Positions 51,111 to 61,925 of a DNA stretch of 64,000 nt are shown piece after piece; the stretch's first letter is position 1; each line of letters starts with the position of its first letter. The notes below the pieces were generated by a model. It ran no database searches. It was not told the DNA's origin and worked only from the letters and a program-made list of their open reading frames with translations. The stretch lies in NCBI GenBank assembly GCA_022478985.1, contig JAKSZP010006691.1:1-64000 (forward strand). Direction: 5' to 3'. The translations under genes and the position numbers were made by a program. The stretch comes from Massospora cicadina (taxonomy: Eukaryota > Entomophthoromycota > Entomophthoromycetes > Entomophthorales > Entomophthoraceae).

Positions 51111-51880
51111 GCTTTAAGAAGTTGGCTGGACGAGATTATAGATAAGGGGTGGCTCATCAAGAAGTCATCCCCAATCACCTCCCCCATAGCTTTCACCAGG
51201 AAAGCGGATGGGTCCCTGAACCCCTGCGTCGACTATGGTCACCTCAACAACATTACCATCCCTGACCCATACCCCTTACCCTTAGAGCAGAGCATCACAC
51301 AGGCCATTGCCAAGTCTCGCGTCTTCTCAAAGTTGGACCTGGTGAACGCCTTCAATCATGTAAGGGTGGCGAGGGGACAGGAGTGGCTCACAGCTATCCG
51401 CACTTGCTGGGGCTTTTCCAGTTCAGAGTGATGCTGTTTGGCTTGAAGAATGCGCCAGCCACCTTCCAGCGCCTCATTGACGATGTGTTGGGGGACTTGA
51501 ATTTCTCATGTGCGGTGGCCTATATTGACAACATTTTGGTCCATTCCCCCACCCCCAAACAACATGTCAGGGACCTCGAAGTGGTAGTAGCAGCCCTACA
51601 CAGGGCAGGGATATTCATTAAACCCTCCAAGTGCGAATTCTTCAAGGGATAAGGTTACCTTCCTAGGGAATCTTGTCCTGAAAGATGGGCATGCCGTCCC
51701 CCCTGCAAGCTGGAGGCTATTCAGTCTTGGCCTACCCCAACCACTCAAAAACAGATTCGCAGCTTTCTTGGCACCGTCACCTTATTGAAGAAATTTTTCC
51801 CCGCTCTTGCCCAACTGGCAGCACCCCTGCACCCCCTCGCCAGGAAGAACTTCCCCTTTAAATGGTCCCCCCAAGTGCCA
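51111..51880 (+). pseudogene. Element D reverse transcriptase
   Basis: The frame in 51111-51420 reads IDKGWLIKKSSPITSPIAFT, then FSKLDLVNAFNHVRVARGQE. After a frameshift, 51383-51652 reads RVMLFGLKNAPATFQRLIDD (usual V-M-P-F-G-L) and the catalytic site AVAYIDNILVHS, where the second Asp is Asn (AAC after C). KPSKCEFFKG follows, with a TAA at 51650-51652. The thumb region is readable to 51880. Confidence 0.88.
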
Positions 51881-52567
51881 GCAGGCCTTTTAGGATATCA
51901 AGGAGGTGTTTCTCACAGCCCCTGTCCTTCAGCATGCTGACACATCCCAGCCCTTCATAGTAGCCTGAAATGCCTCGCCAGAAGCAGTGGGTGCCATGCT
52001 GCTGCAGGAGCACGGGGAGTTGAGCACCCGGTGGCCTATTACTCTGAGAAGTTTACCACAACAGAGCAAGCGTGGCCAATATACAATAAGGGGCTAGCGG
52101 CGGTGGCGTGGTCACTCACTCACTCACTAGCAATATCTCCTGCAGGGCGCCCAGCACAAAATTACCGTTCAGATGGACAATAAGGCCCTGCTCTACTACC
52201 GCAAACCTCAGAAGCTAGGACAACAGCAAAATTGCACGTATCAAGACCTCTGTGAGTTCCATTTTAAGTACAAATTCATCAAAGGCCCCCTGAATGTCTT
52301 GCCGGACATGCTCAGCCATAACCCCTCCCTGTTCCCCAACAAGGAGGACCCATTAGACCTTATGATGGTAGTGCCCCCCTCCCAAATCCTCTCATTGGCC
52401 CCCTATTGTATCCTTCGCTGATGTAGACCCTGACACTCTGCTCCTCCCACGTGTCCTCAATTCCCATCAAGCTGTCCTGAAAGAATCGAGATTCTGGTTG
52501 ACTTAGATTCCATGCGCTGCAAGAGAACTCCATATACCTTGCAGGATGGAACAATCTGGTTCTATGA
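51881..52567 (+). pseudogene. Element D RNase H and linker
   Basis: The first motif reads NASPEAVGAMLLQEHGE near 51970-52020, with Asn where the catalytic Asp is usual and a stop just before. The second part, 52173-52421, reads MDNKALLYYRKPQKLGQQ and KFIKGPLNVLPDMLSHNPS. The middle, including the Glu motif, is frameshifted. The linker follows to 52567. Confidence 0.8.
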
Positions 52568-53460
52568 TTGATTTGGGTTCCTCCTTCCCTACGCAGCTGT
52601 GTCATTGAGGAACACCACGTCCCCCAGACCGTTGGCCACCCCAGTATCAAAAAATGTGCAGATCTCATGAGGAGAACCTATAATTGGCCTGGGCCCTCAA
52701 AGGACATTCCTGATTGGATATCTCGTTGTGTCACCTGCGCCCAAAAAAAATCGGATCATTCTGGAAAGAAGGAACTGTTACACCCCTTGCAGCAGGCTGA
52801 GGAGCCATGGAACTCAGTCCCAGTGGACTTCATCGTGGAGCTCCCACCCTCTTGTGGCTCTGATGCGATAATGGTAGTCATGGACTAATTTACCAAGTTT
52901 GTACTCTTCATCCCCTGCCTCTCTTCTATTACTGCGGTGGAGACCGCAAATTTATTTGTCAACCATGTCTTTGCCATGTTTGGTCTCCCCAAGGAGATAG
53001 TGAGTGACAGGGGACCCCAGTTCACAGCCCGGTTCTGGGAAGAGTTGTTGACCCTCCTTCACATCAAGCCCTGTAGATCCAATACCTACCATCCCCAGTC
53101 TGATGGGCAGACCAAGTGGGTGAACCAGGTACTGGAGCATTACTTGCGCTGTTATGCAACAGCCTTGCAAGACACCTGGCCCAAGGACCTACCCCTAGCA
53201 CAGTTCACATATAACAACTCCCTCCATTCCTCAACCAGCTTCTCTCCCTTTAAGGCCACTCTGGGGTATAACCCCTCTTTCCAGATTGGTCCCTGACTCT
53301 CCTCTGCAGTTCCGGCCACCAAGGACTGCATAAGCTCACTCCACAAGATGAACAACCTGGTTTGAAAACACTTGACAAAGTCCATTGAGGACTACAAGAA
53401 GTTCACTGATCAGAGGCGCCTTCTGGGCATGAGATCATGGTTGATTCCCTTGTCATGTTA
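52568..53460 (+). pseudogene. Element D integrase
   Basis: The zinc-binding HHCC is visible as EEHHVPQTVGHPSIKKCADL, then RCVTCAQKKSDHSGKK. The core has VPVDFIVELPP (first Asp), VSDRGPQFTARFWEELL (second Asp) and QTKWVNQVLEHYLRCY, where QTERVNQ is usual, so the catalytic Glu is Lys and Arg is Trp. Both changes fit CpG transitions. A TAA at 52886-52888 breaks the core after the V-V-M-D motif. Confidence 0.88.
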
Positions 53461-54040
53461 GATACCTGCAACCTTTCCCTGAAAGCCCCACCCACAAGCT
53501 CGCAGCCAAATGCTCAGGACCCTTTGAGGTTGAGAAGGATTTAGGCATAAGAGCTTACCACCTGAGACTGCCCGCGCACTGGAAGCAGCACAATGTCTTC
53601 CACACCTCCCTTCTAACCCCTTTAAGGGGAAAGGCCAACATCCCCAAGCCAATTGTCATCAGGGAATCCCAGGAAGTGGAGGTGGAGGCCTTTGTAGTTT
53701 CCCAAAGGTCCCGCCAATCCATTCAGTACTTGGTTGTCTGGAAAGTTACCCCTCATATGAGAACAGCTGGGTGAACGCATGCGATTGTACAAACTGCAAG
53801 GACCTGATAGAGGAATTCCACGCCTCCCACCCAACAGCGCCCCGCCCTCCCCAGAAGATCGTAGCCATTCTGGCCATAAAGTTAACAAAGCGCCACAAGA
53901 ACTATGCTTTGGTCCATGCCCCTGGGGGTGGGATCCTCCCTGTCAAAAAAGGAAAGGGTAGTGTAAGTCTTGGGGACCAGCCTTGCAACTGGATAGGGAT
54001 CAACACTCCTTCCAGACGAAAAGGGGCCCCAAGGCTTTAG
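53461..54040 (+). pseudogene. Element D chromodomain and LTR-crossing tail
   Basis: The integrase C-terminus is at 53461-53640. The chromodomain is readable across a frameshift near 53745: SIQYLVVWK, then Y-E-N-S-W-V-N and DLIEEFHASHPTAP. The 53771-54040 frame runs through the tail KRHKNYALVHAPGGGILPVK and KGKGSVSLGDQP across the LTR start at 53962. A one-base loss (CCAGCCTTGC for CCAGCCCTTGC) then shifts it. Intact copies continue to LSQLGD(L/I)AHVID. Confidence 0.8.
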
Positions 54041-55597
54041 TAGACCCTCTGTCACAGTTGGGCGACCTAGCCCATGTGATAAATGAGTGCTTTATGACTG
54101 ATTTTCCACCCAAAGATATTCCATTACCACCTCTTCCCCCTCTTCAATTCTGGTAAGTTTGATAATAGGGTTCTGCAGGGAGATGGCACACATCAGGGGG
54201 CATGGAGAGGGCCCTGGGACCACCCACTCCCCAGGCAAACCATGGCTGAAATTTGGGAAAATGGAAGTTCCCAACTTTGGAGCCTGGCTGGCAATTTATC
54301 AGAATGGAGGAGCCAGTCTGGACTGGCTTGCTTTGGAAACCAGATTGGAATACAGCTTGGATTGCAAACCTGGTTCCTAACAACTCGGATCACCTTCCTC
54401 AATACTCCAAAATGGATCCAGGGAGTTCATATTGTATGAGTAGCTCAATTGAGGGATCAGATCAAATCACAATTAATCCGATCCAAGGACCCCTGCCTCC
54501 CGGGATGAATCCAGACCACCCAAGCCATGCGAACAGGCTGACTTGAGTCACCAGGACCCATATTGGTAGTATCAACTTGGTTTGGCCCCAAGAATTTGAA
54601 AATTAGCAAAATTTTCTAAGCTTTTGCCAGAATTGGGAGCAGCCTTCTACCCTCCTCTGCGCCAGCCAACTAAATCCCTTCCCCAACCCCCAAATGACCA
54701 ACCCCTCAATACCTCCTCATGCATATAGCCCAGTTTAAAAGGCAACTGTCCCACCTGAGGTTGTTGTCAGTTCATTCTTTTGCCTTCTGTTGAATTAAAT
54801 ATGAAATATCCGCCTAGTTTGCTGCGGCCTCCATCTGCCTTTAAAAAAATCATAAAAATTCCGCCAATTGATCTAACAAAGTGCGCTGTCACCCAAATCC
54901 TCCTGCTGATGTTTGCTAAATGGGATTATCTAGTTGCTTAATTCTGCCATCCGGCAGCGGATCATAAATGCAATTGTCCACCTTGCCCCCAATGATGAAC
55001 CTGCTGCTTGGTTCGTTTTCACACGTCCGTTTAACGGAGACCCTTCCATCCATTTGGTCACCAGGTCCGTCAAAACTGCTCCCCAGTTAAAGTAGCCCCA
55101 AGGCATCCCTGGCCCACTGCGCATGGGTTCAGCTTCCATAGCCGCCTCTGCCGCCGCTGGCCTAGCCCACCAGTGGGACCTAGAGCGCCCCCTCCAGGGA
55201 AGCTCAGTCCAAGCCCCTCTCATGGGTTTGCCATACCTCCACACATATTTACAATAATGTGGCAGCCTCTGTGCCATCCCTCACTGACACGCAAGCTCCC
55301 CTATCTGAATCTGAAGGCTAGCAACAATGAATGCTGGAGGAGTCATCGTCCTCCCTGCCTCTCCCACCCTTGGGGGTTGCCCCCACAAAACTTGTGGTTG
55401 CCTTCAACGAACCATCTGGTTTGCCTTAAGGGCCTTCAGTATGTTATTGAACTTTTGCTTTCCTCACGTCTCCCATAGAACCCCACTTCTATTAGTCACC
55501 TGGACTGTTATGCTTCTGGCATTCTGGGTCCTCCACTGGGTGCTCGCGCACCCTGACTGGGAGCCCAGTCTAGTTCTTCTTAGCTGAATCTGTGACA
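53962..55597 (+). repeat. Element D 3' LTR
   Basis: It begins TGTAAGTCTTGGGGACCAGC and ends GCTGAATCTGTGACA, and is 1636 bp. It aligns with the 5' LTR over its whole length. The hydrophobic frame at its end is 55327-55587, with MLLAFWVLHWVLAHPDWEPS, so the peptide is preserved with conservative changes. Confidence 0.95.
55327..55587 (+). CDS. Hydrophobic frame, 3' LTR copy of D
   Basis: The 86-codon frame matches the end of the 48806-49339 frame: WFALRAFSMLLNFCFPHVSH, TPLLLVTWTVMLLAFW, then WVLAHPDWEPSLVLLS. Upstream parts are frameshifted relative to the 5' LTR, but the C-terminal half is unbroken in all three D-family LTRs of the window. Confidence 0.45.
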   Translation: MNAGGVIVLPASPTLGGCPHKTCGCLQRTIWFALRAFSMLLNFCFPHVSHRTPLLLVTWTVMLLAFWVLHWVLAHPDWEPSLVLLS

Positions 55598-55898
55598 TAT
55601 ATGCTCCACACGAGATGGTGGTATTCATCCCAGCTGTCCCATACTCCTTCTTGTGTTCCAATTCAGGCGAGATCTTGATTCTCTTCACCATCTTGGTTGA
55701 GACAATATTAATGGGCGCTCCACTCTCAACAATTGCCCTCACCCATACTCAATTCACTAGTATATCTATATACATAAACTTGGAGTATTGTAAGATAGTG
55801 TTTACTGAGTGTATAGCAGCTTTATTAGCCAAATCAAGGTTGTGAATGATTTTCACTGATAAATCAGGAAACGATTCCTTTATTGTGCTTAGGGGGAT
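55598..55898 (-). pseudogene. Element E protease N-terminal part
   Basis: Read on the minus strand, the active site is MRAIVESGAPINIVSTKMVK, where D-S-G has become E-S-G. RIKISPELEHKKEYGTAGMN follows, matching F (RIKITPDMPHYMEYGTAG). The sequence is cut on the left by element D at 55597 and on the right by element F at 55899. The catalytic Asp to Glu change makes it inactive. Confidence 0.85.
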
Positions 55899-56311
55899 TG
55901 TCAGAACTCAAGATAATAATCAAATCAAATTCCCCCTTCCAAATTTGGCCATACTGGATCGGTTTTTAAACCTAACTGAGTTAATTCAATTTCAGGATCT
56001 TCCTTCCCTATTCCTGAGTCATATGGGGCGGCATTTCCACCTATTCGGTCAGGTGAGCAACACCACCCATTGAGGATGACCATGAGGAGGCCATTCTGGA
56101 AGATCAGTAAAGTTCCCAAACAGACTAGGCCCTGACGATCCCAAAGGCACTGAGTTCCAACACATCCTATAAATATCAAATCCTTCTAAGCCTAATAAAA
56201 TATCGATTAACTTAACCATCTTTCCGCTTCCTTCTCAAACTTTTCTGCAAATTAGCAGCTTTGAGCCACCTTTGGACCTCGGCGCCAGTCCAAAGAACTG
56301 TAATGCTGACA
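55899..56311 (+). repeat. Element F 5' LTR
   Basis: It begins TGTCAGAACTCAAGATAATA and ends GTAATGCTGACA, and is 413 bp. It aligns with 63112-63526. AATAAAA near 56194 is a likely poly(A) signal. Unlike the chromovirus LTRs, it contains no conserved reading frame. Confidence 0.95.
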
Positions 56312-56313
56312 AG

Positions 56314-56340
56314 AGTGGTGCTTACTACAGGTGGCTCTGA
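56314..56340 (+). promoter_or_regulatory. Primer-binding site of element F
   Basis: Three bases after the LTR the text reads GTGGTGCTTACTACAGGTGG. The same TGGTGCT-ACTACAGG block occurs next to the 5' LTR of element G. It begins TGG and is long enough to pair with a tRNA 3' end, but the tRNA is not identified. Confidence 0.7.
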
Positions 56341-57640
56341 GATGTCCCGAGTAAAAATGTCTATCACAATGGAAAATACCAGAAGCCTAAGAGACCAAAC
56401 CAATGGTAGGTTGAGAAGTGTTGCCCAATGGGTTAGTACCTCACAGCATGAAATACCAGCCTCTCAAGCCAAATTATTAGAATTTTGAGCCGCTTTCCAA
56501 TTCACCCTGCCTTCTATCAATGAAAGTCAGTACCAACTTCAATGAAAAAACCCTAACGAGGTAATCTCCCAACTAATAAATGGCATCTACTCTGCAGGTG
56601 GCCGCACTATTTGTTCCCGCGCCTACGCCATTCCCTCTACCAAGCAGGACCTTTATAATTTTGCCCAGCTGCTTCCAGCAGAGCTCACATTGGGCCCCAA
56701 ATGTTGCCTCTGCCATTTCGTCCACCCCGCCATCCATCATCTTCTCCAACTAGTTGGGTTGCACCATCAAGAAGTCGCATGCCAACTGGGGCTCTCCCAG
56801 GCCCTACACACCCATCTTGTCAATTTCTATACCGCGGCCTTCTCCTTCATCCATGACAACCGCAAGGCCATAATTTTTAATTGATGGCTGATTAATGAAG
56901 TTTGAGACCAGGTAATGGTGTTAGATCATGGGATCTCCGGGTATCTTGAGGATGAACTGCGTTGGAGCATCCAACACCTCAAGATAACTTGGGATTGACG
57001 CCTCCACCAAGTCGAGGATCTGGTAGGGACCCTACAACAACACTATTGAGAGTTGGCCTCCCGTGACTACCCATCTAGGAGTGAAGGTCCTGAAGGGCCA
57101 GAAGGTCCCCGTGGACCCCCAGGCCCCCAGGTCCCTCAGCCTCCACCGCTGCCAGCCCTGAGGACCCCTGGCGGAAGGATGTTATGACAGATTAGCCAAT
57201 TTGTGTGAACAATTTTAGAATGTTGCCAAAGGATGTAGACTCTGAACGGATGGGGTCCCACTTGACCCTAGGGTCTCCCTAGATGCCCTGTCGGATGAAA
57301 TGGGCAACTTAAGTATTTTTGCCAAGCTCACAGATGCCCACATCTCTCAGCTAGAGCAAACCTGTCAAGGGTTTGAGACCTGCCTGGCCACCCTCAAAGA
57401 TCAATTTGCTGCCAACAAGCCAATATACAATCTTTAAAAGAACAAGTCACAGACAAGGTTTCCATTTCCTCCCTCAATCGACATTGGGATGATGTCCAGG
57501 AGGAATTTGAAGGCCTGTGATGCTGGCTAGACCAACAGGGCCCTGCAACTATGTAGAAACTGAAATTTCAGAGCAAACACCTATCCCTGGCGTTAACACC
57601 CTCTCCGTTCCTCTGGTAACTAACTTTAAACCTAGTTTTA
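56341..57640 (+). pseudogene. Element F gag N-terminal region
   Basis: Short broken frames are present. One part, 56560-56884, reads SQLINGIYSAGGRTICSRAY and LLQLVGLHHQEVACQLGLSQ. A Pro/Gly-rich stretch (PEGPRGPPGP, near 57085-57120) and a coiled-coil-like part (57300-57530) follow. The identity as gag is from position. Confidence 0.5.
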
Positions 57641-58281
57641 AAGAAAGGTTTGTTTAGCCAAGAAAGCATTGCATCCTTCCTGTACGCTTACAAAAGCTCC
57701 ATGGAGGAAGCCACTGACCGGCAAAGGGTAAAACATATCCACTCCTCCCTGGATAGCACAGCCCAGGAGATCATGACCCCTCATTTGAAGGAGTGCACAA
57801 CGTGGGACCAGGTCCACATGGCTTTAATCCAGGAGTTTGGGAGCAACCAAACCTTAGCTAACCTAAAACAGGCCTTATGGGTATCCAATTAAACAAAGGG
57901 GAAAGCCCCACGGAGTTTGCTTGCCGCTTCTATGCCCAAGCTCAACCCTTGGTTAGCACGAATTGTATCACCCTGGACGACGCTATTACCGATGTCATTT
58001 CTGCATTAGGATCCTACCCTGAGGTCCAGATGCATATGATTGGCCAGAAGAATGGATTTACCTGCATCCAAGAAATTAAGGAGGCCCTTAATGAGATCCC
58101 TATGTCGACTCTGCACTCCAAGGCTACCTCCACTGGCCCCACTAACCGTCCTAGAGTCCACGTAGTTGAAAACCAGAAAAACCCTCAATCCAGATGTACT
58201 TACTGTAACGGTTCCAGGCACAGCGCCAAGAACTGCTGGAAACAACTTGCTGAGGAGGCAGGAAAAGGGCAGTCAGCGTGA
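57641..58281 (+). pseudogene. Element F gag: capsid and zinc knuckle
   Basis: The frames 57650-57892 and 57877-58281 overlap by a frameshift. They read ESIASFLYAYKSSMEEATDR, WDQVHMALIQEFGSNQTLAN, then GESPTEFACRFYAQAQPLV, which is a typical capsid pattern. A complete zinc knuckle follows: CTYCNGSRHSAKNC at about 58195-58236 (Cys-x2-Cys-x4-His-x4-Cys). Gag binds and packages the element RNA. Apart from the one frameshift, this stretch is well preserved. Confidence 0.85.
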
Positions 58282-58980
58282 AGGATGAGGCACTTCATAC
58301 TGATGACCACACACTCAGCCTCAAGAATCCTCTGTAACCATAAGTAAACTAGGAGCTACAGCATTGGGGAAGAAGTTTTTGGTATCTAATAATAAGAAAT
58401 TTGATACTGCTTACTCTTCTTCTGATGACTCTCCCATGTTCCTCACTCTGCTGCCCCAGTTTGGAAGCCTGGTCACCCGGGTCACAGTCTGAGTTAACAA
58501 GATACCAGTCCATGCCATAGTTGACAGTGGCTCCCCATGAATGTCATATCCTCCAAGCTGATGAAACGCATTAAGATTACTCCTGATATGCCGCACTACA
58601 TGGAGTATGGCACAGCTGGCCCCCAGTGCACCTGATATATAGTGGCCTATTACTCTCTACCAATACAGTTCGGGAAGCTCACTTTAGATACACCCACTAT
58701 CACTCTGGACAACCCTAACTATGACCTGCTCCTCGGGACTCAATTTCTTAGAGACTATTCAGCAGTTCTCCATTATGACAGCGGCTTTCTATCCTTGCTT
58801 GTTTATTGTATTCCGCTTGTTTTTGAGACCCCCATGACTCCAAAACTGAGGTTAAAGCCTGGGCTTGACTGCTAGAGAGTGAAAGCCAAATTGATCAGCT
58901 AAAATATCATATTAGGGGTTCTCAAGTCTGACTGCCCCCTCCTGCTGTTGATGGGCAAGAGGGCATGACGATTTAATTAC
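58282..58980 (+). pseudogene. Element F aspartic protease
   Basis: The active site is readable as HAIVDSGSP at about 58513-58539, then a frameshift to NVISSKLMKRIKITPDMPHY. The flap and end, LPIQFGKLTLDTPTITLDNP and DLLLGTQFLRDYSAVLHYDS, are in the open frame 58642-58875. The catalytic D-S-G is intact. A TGA (58495-58500 region) precedes it. Confidence 0.8.
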
Positions 58981-59530
58981 CTAAGGCAAGTACCATTCCC
59001 CAAAATCCCAGGTCATTGCTGATACCTGGGTCCATGTCAACATCCCTTTGGGGTACCTGCTAGAAGTCCAAGGCCTAGACAACCCATCCCCAAAGGAGGT
59101 GCTAATCTGTCCGGGGATTCTAGATCCAGCCTTTGCCAGATCTATATCAGTGCTGTTCTCCAACCTTAATGATAAAACTAAAATAGTAGGTACAAACAGC
59201 CCTGCCACCTATGTCTGCTTACTTCCAGTAGAGGCTATCACCAACATCCAGAACTTTGGGGACTTAAGAGACTTTGGCTTGGAAGCTCCACCCTTGGTTA
59301 GTCTGGTTGATATTAATATCAGTAAAGACCTCTCAGATGACCAACAGCAGAAGGTCCTAGCGTTATTGGAAGGATATTCGGACCTATTCTCAACCTTGAC
59401 CTATGACTTTGGAAGAATGAATGGTGTCCTTCATCATGTAGAAACCAAAGATGCTTCTCCCTTCCGGTCCCAACCTTACCAAAGGAGCAAGGTTGAGGAG
59501 GCCCAGGTGACTGTTAAGCTAAAATAGCTA
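58981..59530 (+). pseudogene. Element F protease-RT linker
   Basis: The open frame 59048-59527 (159 codons) carries NPSPKEVLICPGILDPAFAR, then LPVEAITNIQNFGDL, VDINISKDLSDDQQQKVLAL and LLEGYSDLFSTLTYDFGRMN. It continues into the RT start, FRSQPYQRSKVEEAQV. It ends in TAG at 59525-59527. The equivalent of element G lies at 34703-35452. Confidence 0.7.
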
Positions 59531-60262
59531 CTCAATGCTATACTTCTGGTGACCTCGCACAGCCCTTGGGCCTCTCCTCTTCTGCTGGTTCAGAAGAAGG
59601 ATGGCAGCCATCAGGTGGTGATGGACTATCAATGACTTAACTCCATCACTAAGAAGGACAGTTATCCTTTACCTTGAATCGATTATTCCCTCTGACTGCT
59701 CACCGGATCCCAAGACTTTTCTGCCATGGACCTTGCCAGCGGATATTGGAAGGTTGAGCTCGCCCCCAAAAGACAGGTCTAAGTGTGCGCTCATAGCTAA
59801 TGAAGGGCTATTCAAGCCTACTAGAATGCCCCAAGGCCTTTGTAACGCCCCAGCCACTTTCCAACGTAACATGGATGGGATCCTTAGGGACTTGAAGATC
59901 TCCTGCGTCCTTGTTTACCTGGATGACATTACTGTCTTCTCTCAAACCTTTATTGGCATCTCAAGAATCTATGGGAAGTCTTCAATTGGCTACAACAAGC
60001 GTCCTTAAAGCTAAAACCCTACAAGTGCTCCTTCTTTCAGTCAAAATTAGAAATACTGGGGCACAACGTTTCTAAGGATGGTATCTGACCCATACCAAAC
60101 AAAGTTGCCGCCATAGAGAAGATGTCACGCCCCCAGAGTTTAAGGGATATCCAGGTATTACTCGGCATGGTGGGCTATTACTGGCATCTTATTCCTCGGT
60201 TTGCTGACCTCGTGGAACCACTGTTTTATCTCCTACAGAAGAATGTGCCGTTCTAATGGCGG
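59531..60262 (+). pseudogene. Element F reverse transcriptase
   Basis: Fingers are readable at 59575-59660 (LLVQKKDGSHQVVMDY, then TGA). The palm reads MDLASGYWKVELAPK, then MPQGLCNAPATFQRNMDGIL and the intact catalytic site CVLVYLDDITVFSQ at about 59906-59947. The thumb and connection are readable to 60262 (LLGMVGYYWHLIPRFADLVE), where the solo LTR begins. Of the Ty3 polymerases in the window only this and C retain both Asp residues. Confidence 0.88.
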
Positions 60263-61413
60263 TGTCAGGCGAACAGCAAGTAGTAATTAGACTGGCCTGC
60301 CAGCCCAGATGCCAGAGCATCTGAACAGCAAACCAAAATGCCCAAGGCACTGCTGCTGATATGACGAATATGGAACCAGAAAGGAGTTCCACCAATACCT
60401 GCCAGTGAGACAGAGCTTCATATAGGCACAAAATAAAGTACAAGATGCACATGGCCGTTAACCCTGAGGGGTTCAAGAATGCAGCGGATAAGGCGGCTTA
60501 ATTTCTAATATATAAAGACAAAATTTTGGGGAGTATTTTTAATGAATTTTAGAAATAAAAATTAAACAACAATTTTCTCAGTGCGATGCAACTGATTAAA
60601 TAGTAGTTAATTTGGGGGAAAACAAGCCAGGATCAGGTCCCATAAATTTGACCTAATCGGTGAATTATTTGGGAATGGGCAGGTTAGTTCCCTGAAAACT
60701 GACATCAAAAATTTGGCGGTGGGCCAAGTCGCTGTCAGTTCAACCTCAAACGTCCAAAACAAGGATCAGCTACATTTTTGACGGTTGGTGCAACAGCTCT
60801 TATCCTGATGAGCGGCAGGAATCCCCCAAGGCCACCCCACATAGGGGTAGGCCCATTTGGCTGGGAACAGGTTTGGGATGCCCAACCTGCCCAAGATCGG
60901 TCACTGGGCTGTTCATTCATTCAATGGCATTGCATCAGGAGCAACACCCGATTTGTCAGCAAAAAGCTTCAAAACCTCATCAATGGTGTCTGGTGCTATT
61001 ACCTGACCATCAGGGGTGATGCCCAATGGATTTGGGAGGGGAAGATTTTTCTGATCATCATGTCAACTGAATCGCAACCATCAGAAATTCCAGCTGATAG
61101 ATCAGTCTTCATACCTTTTTGACCATTTAAAATCTGAGCATTAGAATGATTGCTGCTCAGATTAGTTATGATTGATTTCATTTTGGCGATCTCGGCGCAG
61201 ATTTCATTGATGCCTTGTAACAGTTCTGCTGAGGATAGTGTGGGTACTAAAAGCAGGATTTGAAGTGGAAGGATTGTTACCCAGCACTCATCTACTATTT
61301 GAGCGAGATCGCCCTGAGTAACGAGGGGTACAGCCATCCTCTTTGGTGCCTTCTTACTCAGAAATGGGAAAATGGCCTAATCAACACCCAGAGGACGTTC
61401 CCCAGGACTTACA
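60263..61413 (-). repeat. B-family solo LTR inside element F
   Basis: Read on the minus strand it starts TGTAAGTCCTGGGGAACG and ends CTGTTCGCCTGACA. It matches the B LTRs throughout, including the peptides VTQGDLAQIVDECWVTILPL (near 61260-61320) and VPWAFWFAVQMLWHLGWQAS. The flanks ggcgg (60258-60262) and ggcag (61414-61418) match at 4 of 5. Its 1151 bp separate the RT and RNase H of F. Confidence 0.9.
60264..60476 (-). CDS. Hydrophobic frame, B solo LTR copy
   Basis: The frame starts MNPSGLTAMCILYFILCLYE, continues LSGSIFVISAAVPWAFWFAV and ends QASLITTCCSPD at the LTR end. It matches the frame of the B 5' LTR position for position, so the third B-family LTR also keeps this frame without a stop. 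Residues beyond the LTR are accidental. Confidence 0.45.
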
Positions 61414-61925
61414 GGCAGCCTGAACAAGAACAGGTTTTAATGCCTTGAGAACCGCTCTATGTAATAAACCTGTTCTAGTTCATCCTCACTTTGACCAACC
61501 CTTCTTTTTTTACAGATGTGAGTGATGTCACCGTCAGGGTCATCCTGGCCCAACATGACAAAAACCAGGTCAACTACCCCATGGCCTACTTTAGTGAGAT
61601 GCTAAATAAAGCTGAGCGCAACTACAGTGTCACTGAGAGGGAGTGCCTAGCCATCCTACCAGCCATTAAACTTTCAGCCCTACCTCTACGTCACCCACTT
61701 TACTATTATTACAGACCACTTCTTGCTATGGTGGCTGCAACAAATGAAGGATCCCAACAGTCGGTTAGCCAGATGGGCTCTACAACTACAAAGCTACGAT
61801 TTCACCATCATCCATCGTGCAAGCGCTATTCACCATAATGCAGATGGACTCTCCAGGAAGCTGGTACTAGCACCGTTGACCCCTGAGGAGGACCAGCTGT
61901 ATGACCTAATAGGCTGACCTGACCA
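61414..61925 (+). pseudogene. Element F RNase H
   Basis: After the solo LTR the frame 61491-61838 reads TDVSDVTVRVILAQHDKNQV (first Asp), then ERNYSVTERECLAILPAIKL (Glu). A frameshift near 61690-61720 follows, and 61723-61917 reads LARWALQLQSYDFTIIHRAS and NADGLSRKLV, the usual RNase H end. I-T-D-H is readable near 61708. The triad residues are present. Confidence 0.85.

Larger units (their letters stand above)
47719..55597 (+). mobile_element. Element D: Ty3 chromovirus nested in element E
   Basis: LTRs at 47719-49349 and 53962-55597 flank gag, protease, RT, RNase H, integrase and chromodomain. The flanks tatac (47714-47718) and tatat (55598-55602) match at 4 of 5. The E protease reads on from one side to the other, which confirms the insertion. 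It is less decayed than B or C in base composition but has frameshifts and stops in most domains. It is the only chromovirus here with a recognisable gag. Confidence 0.93.
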